NCBI GenBank assembly: GCA_016267585.1
Contig: JACQUT010000314.1
Coordinates: 1-9,241 of the forward strand
Direction: 5' to 3'
Source of the DNA: Cyanobacteria bacterium NC_groundwater_1444_Ag_S-0.65um_54_12
GTDB taxonomy: Bacteria > Cyanobacteriota > Sericytochromatia > S15B-MN24 > VGJW01
Length of the DNA: 9,241 nt
This document shows, one piece after another, positions 1-6,641 of this stretch. Made by a program: the position numbers and the translations under genes. The notes under the pieces are model-generated. The model was not told where the DNA came from. It ran no database searches and was given only the letters and a program-made list of their open reading frames with translations. Position 1 is the first letter of the stretch. Every line of letters begins with the position of its first letter.

Positions 1-238
1 GCTTGAAAGGTGCACGAGCAGCAAAAACCTCTGCCAAAGCTTTCCCTACCACTAGTGGTGCGGCTGGATCATCAGTGTGGTTGATCAGTGGCAGTAGTGC
101 TGCAGTTTGAACTACCGGATTGGCAACAACCCCACCATCAGAAGACTTTACGGCAAGACCGCTTTTACTGGTGCAACTCGTCAAAAACCAGACCACCAGC
201 GCCAGAATGACTGAACGGCTACACTGTTTGGTTTCCAT
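1..238 (-). CDS. Putative lipoprotein, 3' end outside the window
   Basis: This frame was read by hand on the minus strand and stays open from an ATG at 238 to the left edge, giving 79 residues with no stop. The N-terminus is a clear lipoprotein signal: a short polar start with Lys4 and Arg8, a hydrophobic stretch at about residues 10-19 (VILALVVWFL), and the lipobox L19-T-S-C22. The mature part begins TSKSGLAVKSSDGG, a flexible tether, followed by a helical-looking stretch (VVGKALAEVFAARAPF). I do not recognise a family. The start lies 14 bases after the stop of the preceding lipoprotein gene, so the two are probably co-transcribed and may act together at the envelope. The ATG was chosen because it gives a canonical signal peptide; GTGAG just upstream is a modest ribosome-binding site. 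The function is unknown. Confidence 0.7.
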   Translation of the reverse strand, partial: METKQCSRSVILALVVWFLTSCTSKSGLAVKSSDGGVVANPVVQTAALLPLINHTDDPAAPLVVGKALAEVFAARAPFK

Positions 239-252
239 TGAAACTCACTTTT

Positions 253-933
253 TCAACGCTCGTTCGCCCAGGGAATATTAGAGATCATGGCTCGCTGGGT
301 CTCTAACAAAACCCAACGGATAGCTGGCTCCGCCAGGCTGGTATGCGGGGTTAGCTCTGTTGCGAAAGCCTGCGACCATACTACTCGTCCTGACTTTGCC
401 TCCACCAGAAAGGCTCGATAGGCTACCCTTACCAGCGGGTAATTCCGATTATCAAGGCCAATTCGAGAAAGCTCGTCCAATGTCTCCAGTAGCACGAAAT
501 CGCAGTTAATCGCCTTACCGATCGCCATGCCCGCTTCACGCACGGTCATTGGCTTCGCCGGCTCGGCACCAAAGCGTTCGAAAGCCATACCAGCTGGTTT
601 GCCGCTGATCGATGTGATCACTTCCGCCGGTCCCTTTACCCGGTACCAAGATCTTTCTTGCAAGGCTTCGGCGAGGGCGTCGTTTAGCCAGGAGCTGATG
701 GTGGGGAGTGGCGTACGGTTTATCGGAGGTGGTGCCGCCAGGCGACGTTCGAAGGCAGGTCCGGGTTCATGGGCGGCAGCGAGCCTCCGGGCATAATCAC
801 TTATCCCAGCGCTTCTTCGCCAGCTAAAGAGATTCCACCATGCGTCATCCGACGGCAGGCGATCGCTTTGCCGGGCACAACCACCCAGGAGTGTCCATGA
901 AAACCAGCAACCGATCAGCCATTTTGCTAGCAT
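253..933 (-). CDS. Putative outer-membrane lipoprotein of unknown function
   Basis: The product is 226 residues long and starts with a lipoprotein signal peptide: Lys4, a hydrophobic core, and the lipobox L16-G-G-C19, so it should be lipidated on Cys19. The mature domain has a helix-like stretch (ISSWLNDALAEALQERSWYRV) and later an alpha/beta pattern: AGMAIGKAINCDFVLLETLDEL, then strands VRVAYRAFLVEA and a turn SGRVVWSQ. Repeats of 'subunit cannot be absent, status reported in a VLLETLDE-like strand, then tG-VVW' resemble the small alpha/beta lipoprotein domains of the CsgG, LpoB and DUF799 groups. That is a guess from the pattern, not a motif identification. It starts 25 bases after the E2 stop and is followed by a second lipoprotein gene 14 bases on, so it sits at the tail of the dehydrogenase operon. 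No strong ribosome-binding site is seen. The link to metabolism is unexplained. Confidence 0.7.
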   Translation of the reverse strand: MLAKWLIGCWFSWTLLGGCARQSDRLPSDDAWWNLFSWRRSAGISDYARRLAAAHEPGPAFERRLAAPPPINRTPLPTISSWLNDALAEALQERSWYRVKGPAEVITSISGKPAGMAFERFGAEPAKPMTVREAGMAIGKAINCDFVLLETLDELSRIGLDNRNYPLVRVAYRAFLVEAKSGRVVWSQAFATELTPHTSLAEPAIRWVLLETQRAMISNIPWANER

Positions 934-958
934 CAGAGCAATTACCCACAGCTTTCGC

Positions 959-2278
959 TCAAATATCGGCGAATAACAACTCGGGAGCCTCGATATAGCC
1001 TATGATTTCTCGAACGAAATGTGCCGCATCCGCTCCGTCGATGAAGCGGTGATCGAACGAGAGGGCCAAGTACATCATGTCTCTTACCACGATCGCGCCA
1101 TCTCGTACGACTGCTCGGGGCTGAATTTTATGGGTTCCTAGAATGGCTACTTCCGGGTAGTTGATGACAGGTGTCGAGAATATACCCCCAATGCTGCCTA
1201 CGTAGGAGATCGTGAAGGTGCTTCCGACCAGCTCGGTCAATGTCGCCTTCCCCGCCCGGACCCGTGCTGCCAATGTCTCGATTTCCGCCGCCAAGGCGAG
1301 TAAACTCTTGCCATCCACATTTTTTACCACTGGCACCAGCAAACCGTTGTCGGTAGCCGTGGCGAAACCGATATGATAGTAGCGCTTCAGTACTATTTCT
1401 TGGCTATTCGTGTCATAGCTGGCATTGCAAATCGGGAACCGTTTCAACGCCTGTACTACCGCCTTCATGATGAAGGCCAAGTAAGAGAGCTTGATTCCAC
1501 GTGCTTCGGCTAGTGGCTTGAGTTTCTGGCGCAATGTGACGAGCGCTGTAAGCTCTGCTTCATCTACATGGGTGACATGCGGTATAGTAAAGACGCTTTG
1601 CGTCATTTTTTCGGCAATCTTGCGACGGATTCCGCGCAGCGGCAAGCGTTCTTCCGGTGGTAGTTCTGCTGGTGGCTCGGGGGTGGCCGGCGAGACCATT
1701 ACCGTTTTTTGCTTTTTTACCGCAAAATTTTGCACGTCTTCGCGCGTGATTCGACCGGCTGGACCGGTACCAGGCACTTGCGACAGATCGATTCCCAGCT
1801 CCCGGGCTAGTTGCCGGGTGGCAGGCGTAGCCAGGGTACGCTCATCGAGAGACGCTACGCCATCATGGTGTACGGCGGGCACGGCACGAGCGGTGGCCGG
1901 TATGCCAGCCAGCTGCTGGCTTGGCTGGCTTGGCTGGTTTGGCTGGTTTGGCGGGCTTGGCTGGTTTGGCGGGCTTGGCTGGTTTGGCGGGCTTACGGCC
2001 ATTCGATCCGAAGGTAAAGCTGCTGCTGCTAACTCGATGGTCAGTAGCTTGGCTCCGACCGGAACGATTTGGCCCTCGGAGAAATGCAACTCCCGGACGG
2101 TGCCCGCTACCGGAGACGGGATCTCTACCGTAGCCTTGTCAGTCATGATTTGAACCAGGGACTGATCAGCTGCGATTTCCTGGCTTGGCCGGACAGACCA
2201 GGCTACCAGTTCACCCTCTACGATCCCTTCACCCAGATCTGGCAAACGAAACTCGTACAATCGATCAGTAGCAGGCAT
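959..2278 (-). CDS. pdhC: 2-oxo acid dehydrogenase complex E2, dihydrolipoamide acyltransferase
   Basis: This 439-residue E2 transfers the acyl group from its lipoyl arm to CoA and forms the core of the cytoplasmic complex. The N-terminal lipoyl domain (about 7-85) carries the lipoylation site Lys48 in TDKA. A Pro/Asn/Gln/Ser linker (97-122) follows. The peripheral subunit-binding domain (about 148-185) contains TPATRQLARELGI and GPAGRITREDV. A second Pro-rich linker spans about 195-212. The acyltransferase domain (about 213-439) ends with the catalytic motif DHRFIDG, with His410 and Asp414. All key residues are present and the length is typical for a single-lipoyl E2. AGGAG overlapping the E1 beta stop sets the start. 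The substrate (pyruvate or branched-chain oxo acid) cannot be decided from sequence alone, so the symbol is at family level. The neighbouring E1 looks non-catalytic, which leaves open what acylates this lipoyl arm. Confidence 0.95.
   Translation of the reverse strand: MPATDRLYEFRLPDLGEGIVEGELVAWSVRPSQEIAADQSLVQIMTDKATVEIPSPVAGTVRELHFSEGQIVPVGAKLLTIELAAAALPSDRMAVSPPNQPSPPNQPSPPNQPNQPSQPSQQLAGIPATARAVPAVHHDGVASLDERTLATPATRQLARELGIDLSQVPGTGPAGRITREDVQNFAVKKQKTVMVSPATPEPPAELPPEERLPLRGIRRKIAEKMTQSVFTIPHVTHVDEAELTALVTLRQKLKPLAEARGIKLSYLAFIMKAVVQALKRFPICNASYDTNSQEIVLKRYYHIGFATATDNGLLVPVVKNVDGKSLLALAAEIETLAARVRAGKATLTELVGSTFTISYVGSIGGIFSTPVINYPEVAILGTHKIQPRAVVRDGAIVVRDMMYLALSFDHRFIDGADAAHFVREIIGYIEAPELLFADI
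1913..1990. repeat. Short tandem repeat encoding the first E2 interdomain linker
   Basis: An 18-base unit occurs three times and then gives way to 9-base half-units. Read on the minus strand it encodes SPPNQP three times, followed by NQP, SQP and SQQ. It corresponds to E2 residues 97-122, between the lipoyl and subunit-binding domains. All units keep the reading frame, so changes in copy number would alter linker length without breaking the protein. Such swinging-arm linkers are usually Ala/Pro-rich; the Asn/Gln-rich form here is less common. Confidence 0.9.
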
Positions 2279-2288
2279 AGAACGCGAT

Positions 2289-2293
2289 CTCCT
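2289..2293 (-). promoter_or_regulatory. Ribosome-binding site of the E2 gene
   Basis: The minus strand reads AGGAG, ten bases before the E2 ATG, and it overlaps the TAG stop codon of E1 beta. This supports the E2 start at 2278 and suggests tight translational linkage of the two genes. Confidence 0.7.
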
Positions 2294-3266
2294 AGAAAGC
2301 TAGTGCTTGCCGAATGCCATCCGCTACTCGGCTAGCATCTGGTAGGTATTCAGACTCCAGTGCATAAGGGAAAGGGGCATCATATCCCGTAATGCGAATA
2401 ATGGGTGATTCCAGGTAGAGGAAGGCATGCTCGTAGAGCAAAGCGGCGATTTCTGCACCAAAACCGCTCGTGCGCGGAGCCTCATGAACAATGACGGCTC
2501 GCCCGGTCTTTTGTACCGAATTGAGCAGGGTTGACAGATCAAGCGGTATGAGGGTGCGTAAATCGATAATTTCCGGGAAAATTCCCGACGGCTGCAAGGC
2601 ATCTGCTGCTTCCAGACAGCTGGGCAGCATGGCGCCGTAGCTAATGACGGTCAGACTGGTTCCCGAGCGGACGATTCGTGCTTCGCCTAAAGGTATAAAG
2701 TAGTCTTCGTCGGGTACTTCCCCTTTTGCCGCTCGGTAAAGCCGTTTGGGTTCCAGGAAGATAACCGGATCAGCACCACGGATGGCCGATAACAATAAGC
2801 CCTTGGCATCGTATGGATTGGCGGGCATGACTACCTTCAAGCCAGCGGTATGACAAAAATAAGCCTCGGGACTTTGTGAATGATAAAGACCGCCTTTCAC
2901 CCCGCCACCAACCGGTGCCCGGATAATCACCGGACAAGCATACTGCCCTCCCGAGCGGTAACGATACTTGGCCAGCTCGTTGATGATCTGGTCGAAAGCC
3001 GGGTAAAGAAAGTCGGCGAACTGAACCTCTGGTATCGGCCGCAAGCCGTAGAGCGCCATACCAATAGCTGTTCCGATGATGCCAACCGCCGAGGGCGGCA
3101 TGTCCAAAACTCGTTCGGTGCCAAATTCAGCAATTAGCCCACTGGTAGCATGAAATACTCCGCCCAGCCGCCCGACATCTTCCCCCAATACGATGACACG
3201 CTCATCGTTCCGCATGGCGGCTTTCAGAGTAATATTGATGGCCTGCAAGAAGTTACAGCAAGACAT
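2292..3266 (-). CDS. pdhB: 2-oxo acid dehydrogenase E1 beta subunit with the catalytic Glu replaced by Ala
   Basis: The protein has 324 residues, the usual length of a separate E1 beta (transketolase-like pyrimidine-binding domain, then transketolase C-terminal domain). Conserved family segments include LGEDVGRLGGVF (about 27-38), VQFADFLYPAFDQIINE, IRAPVGGGVKGG, YHSQSPEAYF, NPYDAKGLL, DPVIFLEPKRLYR, EIIDLRTLIPLD and IVHEAPRTSGFGAEIAA. In active enzymes the segment D-T-P-I-S-E-x-G supplies the Glu that protonates the ThDP aminopyrimidine (Glu59 of human E1 beta). Here it reads DMPPSAVG, with Ala60 at that place (codon GCG at 3087-3089). A single base change from GAG would do this. The rest of the subunit is well conserved. 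The start lies 17 bases after the E1 alpha stop, with only a weak AAGAAA-type ribosome-binding site. Family assignment is secure; catalytic activity is doubtful. The pdhB symbol is at family level because the substrate is unknown. Confidence 0.92.
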   Translation of the reverse strand: MSCCNFLQAINITLKAAMRNDERVIVLGEDVGRLGGVFHATSGLIAEFGTERVLDMPPSAVGIIGTAIGMALYGLRPIPEVQFADFLYPAFDQIINELAKYRYRSGGQYACPVIIRAPVGGGVKGGLYHSQSPEAYFCHTAGLKVVMPANPYDAKGLLLSAIRGADPVIFLEPKRLYRAAKGEVPDEDYFIPLGEARIVRSGTSLTVISYGAMLPSCLEAADALQPSGIFPEIIDLRTLIPLDLSTLLNSVQKTGRAVIVHEAPRTSGFGAEIAALLYEHAFLYLESPIIRITGYDAPFPYALESEYLPDASRVADGIRQALAF

Positions 3267-3283
3267 GTGACTTATTTCTTCAT

Positions 3284-4228
3284 TCAGGCCGGGAAGGTCG
3301 CGGATGCGCTGCCTGACAGGATGCTGGCCGCGGTTTCGGTGGAAGGTGATGAATAGACATCTTGCAGCAAAGAGTCGGCAGCCGGTGGAGCAGCTTGCTT
3401 GGCAGTTGCAATGGCTGCTGCTATGAGTTCATGGTCTTGCTGTTCTTCTGCCTTTTGCTGCTGGGGATCCCAGAGTTTTTGTCGCTCTAGCTGATTGCGT
3501 AGCAAGACCAGCGGATCGCGCTTGGTCTCCTCCTCGGTGGTAGCTGTTACTAGCGTGGCCCCCGCTCCAACTCGCGCTCGCTCGACGGCTTCTCCCAGTG
3601 CGGATATCATCGCCAACACATCATGGCCATCGGCTCGACTACTTGCCAAACCGTATCCATCAGCTTTTTGTGCCAGCTGGCTAACGATGGCCGCAGGTAG
3701 AGACTCGGGCGAGTGCTGATGGCAAAGGAATACTACGGGAGCATGAAAATTGCTAGCTAAGCTCAGCGCAGCGTGAAAATCTCCGGAATCAACAGCGCCG
3801 GCAGCGAAGCTGGCCAATACGACGCAAGGTTCGTGGCGCAAACGCGCCGCCATGGCTACCCCCACTGCATGCAACAGGTGTGCGGCTCCATTGGCACCCG
3901 GCGGAGCGATTTGCCAATCGCGATAAGCATGGAATATGGGAAGAACTCGCCCTTTAGCAGGTGCGTCACCAGTCGCGAAATATTGGTGTGCCAACGTGAC
4001 TAAAGGTACACCGCGATGTAACAAGGCTGCCAGATCCCGAAAACTGGGAAATAGCCAATCAGTTTTTTCTAGCACATGAGCGGCGGCGGCCGAGACAGCT
4101 TCTTCGCCTTGGCTAGCTAAATAAAAAACTACTTGCCCTTGCCGTTGCAACAGGTTCATTCTTTCAGCGAAATGCCGTGCCAAGCGCATTGCCCGATACA
4201 GTTCCAAAAGCCTATCCATGCTGGTCAT
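3284..4228 (-). CDS. pdhA: 2-oxo acid dehydrogenase E1 alpha-like protein lacking the ThDP-binding motif
   Basis: The 314-residue protein follows the E1 alpha fold: the start LYRAMRLARHFAERM, then QGEEAVSAAAAHVLEKTDW, FPSFRDLAALLHRGVPL (about 60-76), HAVGVAMAARL, GDFHAALSLASNFHAPVVFLC, ADGHDVLAMISALGEAVERA and RDPLVLLRNQLERQKLW. The cofactor residues are missing. The GDG of active enzymes is Ala142-Ala143-Gly144, and the paired Asn is Gln171-His172, so both side-chain Mg ligands are gone. The family YRD is FRD, with Arg64 kept. The loop with the conserved His before the DPL segment is shortened to six residues (231-236). After about residue 256 comes a Gln/Glu-rich, then Ala/Ser/Thr/Pro-rich tail. 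GAGGA six bases before the ATG fixes the start. It probably pairs with the downstream E1 beta. It could be a structural or regulatory pseudoenzyme; calling it an active dehydrogenase would be unsafe. The pdhA symbol is family-level. Confidence 0.88.
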   Translation of the reverse strand: MTSMDRLLELYRAMRLARHFAERMNLLQRQGQVVFYLASQGEEAVSAAAAHVLEKTDWLFPSFRDLAALLHRGVPLVTLAHQYFATGDAPAKGRVLPIFHAYRDWQIAPPGANGAAHLLHAVGVAMAARLRHEPCVVLASFAAGAVDSGDFHAALSLASNFHAPVVFLCHQHSPESLPAAIVSQLAQKADGYGLASSRADGHDVLAMISALGEAVERARVGAGATLVTATTEEETKRDPLVLLRNQLERQKLWDPQQQKAEEQQDHELIAAAIATAKQAAPPAADSLLQDVYSSPSTETAASILSGSASATFPA

Positions 4229-4234
4229 TATTGA

Positions 4235-4239
4235 TCCTC
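4235..4239 (-). promoter_or_regulatory. Ribosome-binding site of the E1 alpha gene
   Basis: The minus strand reads GAGGA six bases before the ATG at 4228. It is the clearest Shine-Dalgarno sequence of the left operon and argues that E1 alpha is well translated despite its altered active site. Confidence 0.75.
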
Positions 4240-4249
4240 AATTAGCTAT

Positions 4250-5194
4250 TCAATCGCTACCGGAATGGTCATGCTCATTTAGCGCTGGCGCAAGCTCGCC
4301 TGCTCGATAAGAGCTCCGCACCAGCGGGCCTGCGGCCACCTGGCCAAATCCCAGGTCTAGCGCCAAGCTACGGTAGTTAGCGAAGCGCTCGGGGGAAAGG
4401 AATTCTTTTACGGGAAGGTGTCGCGGGCCAGGCTGCAAGTATTGACCTAGCGTAACTATGTCACAATCTACGGTGCGTAAGTCTTTCAAGGTTTTCATGA
4501 CATCCGCTGCGCTTTCCCCTAGGCCCAGCATCAGAGAAGATTTGGTAAGCGGAGCACCTAGCGCTTTGAGCAGCCGAAGTACCGCGAGACTTTGCTGGTA
4601 GCCAGCACGCGCATCGCGAACTAGTGGGGTCAGGGCTTCGGTCGTCTCGATATTGTGAGCCACGACCTTTGGTCCACTGGCGCAAATTACCGCCAAGCAA
4701 GAGCGATCGCCCCGAAAATCCGGGATCAGGATCTCGATGCCGATAGCGGGCAAACGCTCCCTGATACAGCGTACCGTGGCTGCAAGATGCGCAGCCCCAC
4801 CATCTGGTAAATCATCGCGATCGACTGACGTCAGGACGACATAGTCTAGCGCCAGTTCAGCGATGATGGCCGCCAGTTTTGTTGGCTCTGCGGAATCTAA
4901 TGGTGCAGGCCGCCCGCTCTTGACATTACAAAAACGGCAACTGCGCGTACAAATCTCTCCCATGGCCATGAAAGTAGCCGTTCCATGACTCCAGCATTCA
5001 GCCAGGTTGGGGCAATGTGCTTGCTCGCAGACTGTAACCAATCCGAGCTGCCTGGCGCGCTGCTTGATATAAGTGTATCTCTCGCCTGCCGGTGGGCGGA
5101 TCTTGAGCCATTCCGGCTTGGCTAACCGTTGCGGGGCCTTGCTGGTAGGCTCACCGGGTCGCTTTTCTATCATGGTCTGATCACCGGTCATCAC
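4250..5194 (-). CDS. lipA: Lipoyl synthase (radical SAM)
   Basis: LipA inserts two sulfur atoms into the octanoyl group on lipoyl domains, giving the lipoyl cofactor that E2 needs. The 314 residues include the family-specific auxiliary cluster motif C56-x4-C61-x5-C67 (CEQAHCPNLAEC), the radical SAM motif C82-x3-C86-x2-C89 (CTRSCRFC), VVLTSVDRDDLPDGG, the MLGLGE segment, and the C-terminal RSSY (293-296) that ligates the auxiliary cluster. All are intact and the length is normal. The first ATG (5194) has no good ribosome-binding site; the ATG at 5173 (residue 8) has GGTGAT at ideal spacing and may be the true start. E1 alpha begins 21 bases downstream. Octanoyltransferase LipB is not in the window. 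The placement directly before E1 and E2 genes indicates that this operon makes and uses its own lipoylated E2. Confidence 0.97.
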   Translation of the reverse strand: MMTGDQTMIEKRPGEPTSKAPQRLAKPEWLKIRPPAGERYTYIKQRARQLGLVTVCEQAHCPNLAECWSHGTATFMAMGEICTRSCRFCNVKSGRPAPLDSAEPTKLAAIIAELALDYVVLTSVDRDDLPDGGAAHLAATVRCIRERLPAIGIEILIPDFRGDRSCLAVICASGPKVVAHNIETTEALTPLVRDARAGYQQSLAVLRLLKALGAPLTKSSLMLGLGESAADVMKTLKDLRTVDCDIVTLGQYLQPGPRHLPVKEFLSPERFANYRSLALDLGFGQVAAGPLVRSSYRAGELAPALNEHDHSGSD

Positions 5195-5261
5195 GCTTGC
5201 ACTCTTTCTGCTGGCATGACCAACACTTGCTACAAGAGCATGCCTGATCGCCGGATGTGAG

Positions 5262-6617
5262 TCAAACCAGCAGATTAGACCGTAAGGGTGGGCGAATCTC
5301 TAATATTGCTGGCGGTTCAGTGTAGGAAAAACGCAACACGCGCGGGTCTTCGGACAACGGCTTGACCTCTCCGGCACTCACTATCAAGACTTCTGCCTCA
5401 GGTTTGATATTGTAAAATTGTCCTCGCGAATAAGGCGTCACAAAAACGGTTCCCTCCCAGTGTGCCGGGGTAAATGACGTTCCCTCTCTGATCTCGCCAT
5501 CCCAGCGGCGATCGCATAGCAGATCGGCAGCCAGCCGCCGGCTCAGCGGATCGCTGTTGCTTGATGCAGCAATCCGCTTTAGCGCCTCCCACATCGCATA
5601 GTCGTCACGCAACAGGAAAGCGGCGAGGTCTTCGCCCAGTGGTTGCAAAAGCCAGCCTATTTGTAGCGAGTCCAGCCAAGACGGTTCTAGATAGCGCAGA
5701 CGCAACATCAGGCCATGCAGCATGGCATCGTAAATCCTCACCGTTCGATGCTCGTAAACATTTTTGTACATGTGGAAACGTGCCAGGAGATATTGCGATA
5801 GAGCATCGGCTGCCTTTTCCTGCACTGCTAAACGCAGCTGACCTTGCCATTCGACTACGGTAATGTGGCGTAGCACCCAGGATAGATCGAAGCCACCATA
5901 ACGCACACCGGTCATGTAAGCATCTCGTAGCAGGTAGTCCATCCGGTCTACGTCTAACTGGCTAGAAATCAGATCGTGCAAAAAAGCTTGATCTGCTGGC
6001 AGTTCAGTGCCATTTCTTATCTGTACTATTTGGGTGGGTAAAGACGGAGCTAGCTTGTCATGGCGCTGCCAAATGGTTTGTAACGCTGGATCTTCCATGA
6101 TAAGGCGATCGGTGATCGCTTCATGATTAAAATCCCAAATACGCTCGGCAGTATGAGAAAAGATACCATGTCCTAGATCGTGAAGTAGCGCCGCCAGACC
6201 AATGGCCGTTCGGCCTTGCGGCGTGAGATGGCCGATCAGCACTTGCCGATCTAGCTCGGCCAGTGCCAGGCGAGCTAGCTGGTAGGTTCCCAGGCTGTGT
6301 GCAAAGCGAGAATGCTCGGCACTAGGAAAAAGTAGGCGCCCTAGACCGAGCTGGTGCAATTGCCGCAAGCGCTGAAAGGCCGGTGTCTGCAAAATATCGA
6401 GCGCCATCCTGCCTAACAGGTCATCCGGAAAATCAATGTAACCATGGATGACATCGCGTAAGACAAAGGGCGCATTGAGCATGAAAGTTAGTTTACCAGT
6501 TTCGAGTGATGTGCCGGCTGAGCCAGACCGCTGGCATGCCAATTCGTGATACCATAGGTTGATACTTTCCCGTCGCAACGCTGCGAGAGAGGGTTTTGGT
6601 CGGGCCTCATGCGTCAA
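5262..6617 (-). CDS. HD-domain phosphohydrolase, dNTPase (SAMHD1/YdhJ)-like
   Basis: The protein contains a metal-binding HD signature. FQRLRQLHQLG (81-91) and HSRFAHSLGTYQLA with His107 come first, then LLHDLGHGIFSH with His146-Asp147, and SSQLDVDRMDYLLRDAY with Asp222 as the probable last ligand. This order, including the QRLR and DVDRMDY segments, is typical of the SAMHD1-like group of deoxynucleotide triphosphohydrolases. Substrate use by bacterial members is often untested, so the dNTPase call is inference. After about residue 300 the C-terminal half is variable. The annotated ATG gives 451 residues, but the first 45 show no family similarity. Met46 (6482), just before LRDVIHGYID where family members usually begin, may be the true start. 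Neither ATG has a strong ribosome-binding site. The stop lies 67 bases before lipA, so co-transcription is possible but less certain than within the rest of the operon. Confidence 0.85.
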   Translation of the reverse strand: MTHEARPKPSLAALRRESINLWYHELACQRSGSAGTSLETGKLTFMLNAPFVLRDVIHGYIDFPDDLLGRMALDILQTPAFQRLRQLHQLGLGRLLFPSAEHSRFAHSLGTYQLARLALAELDRQVLIGHLTPQGRTAIGLAALLHDLGHGIFSHTAERIWDFNHEAITDRLIMEDPALQTIWQRHDKLAPSLPTQIVQIRNGTELPADQAFLHDLISSQLDVDRMDYLLRDAYMTGVRYGGFDLSWVLRHITVVEWQGQLRLAVQEKAADALSQYLLARFHMYKNVYEHRTVRIYDAMLHGLMLRLRYLEPSWLDSLQIGWLLQPLGEDLAAFLLRDDYAMWEALKRIAASSNSDPLSRRLAADLLCDRRWDGEIREGTSFTPAHWEGTVFVTPYSRGQFYNIKPEAEVLIVSAGEVKPLSEDPRVLRFSYTEPPAILEIRPPLRSNLLV

Positions 6618-6641
6618 GCTGAGTTACACTTTCCTACAAAA

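Noticed and set aside
49..58. Perfect palindrome CCACTAGTGG as a possible operator
   Set aside because: It lies inside the coding part of the left lipoprotein, encodes ordinary residues, and no second copy near a promoter was seen.
1921..2133. Plus-strand open frame starting with a run of AGL triplets, like an antifreeze or transmembrane repeat
   Set aside because: It is a by-product of the same E2 linker repeat in another frame, with no ribosome-binding site and no family features.
1491..2153. Long plus-strand open frame (220 codons) with Gly/Leu/Trp-rich repeats
   Set aside because: It lies fully antisense to the well-supported E2 gene, and its repeats (WLGWFGGLG) are the reverse reading of the Pro/Asn/Gln linker repeat.
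3284..4228. E1 alpha as a frameshifted or decaying pseudogene
   Set aside because: The frame is open over the normal family extent, conserved segments occur in order in one frame, and the gene has a good ribosome-binding site. The changes are in-frame substitutions and one in-frame deletion.
5195..5261. Possible lipA promoter (TTGACT with a distant CATGCT) in the HD-lipA gap
   Set aside because: The -35 match is good but the -10 matches only three of six positions, so it cannot be supported.
6573..6586. Inverted repeat TCGCA-ACGC-TGCGA as a terminator or operator
   Set aside because: The stem is only five pairs, has no T-run, and could easily arise by chance; it is noted only because it overlaps the weak promoter candidate.
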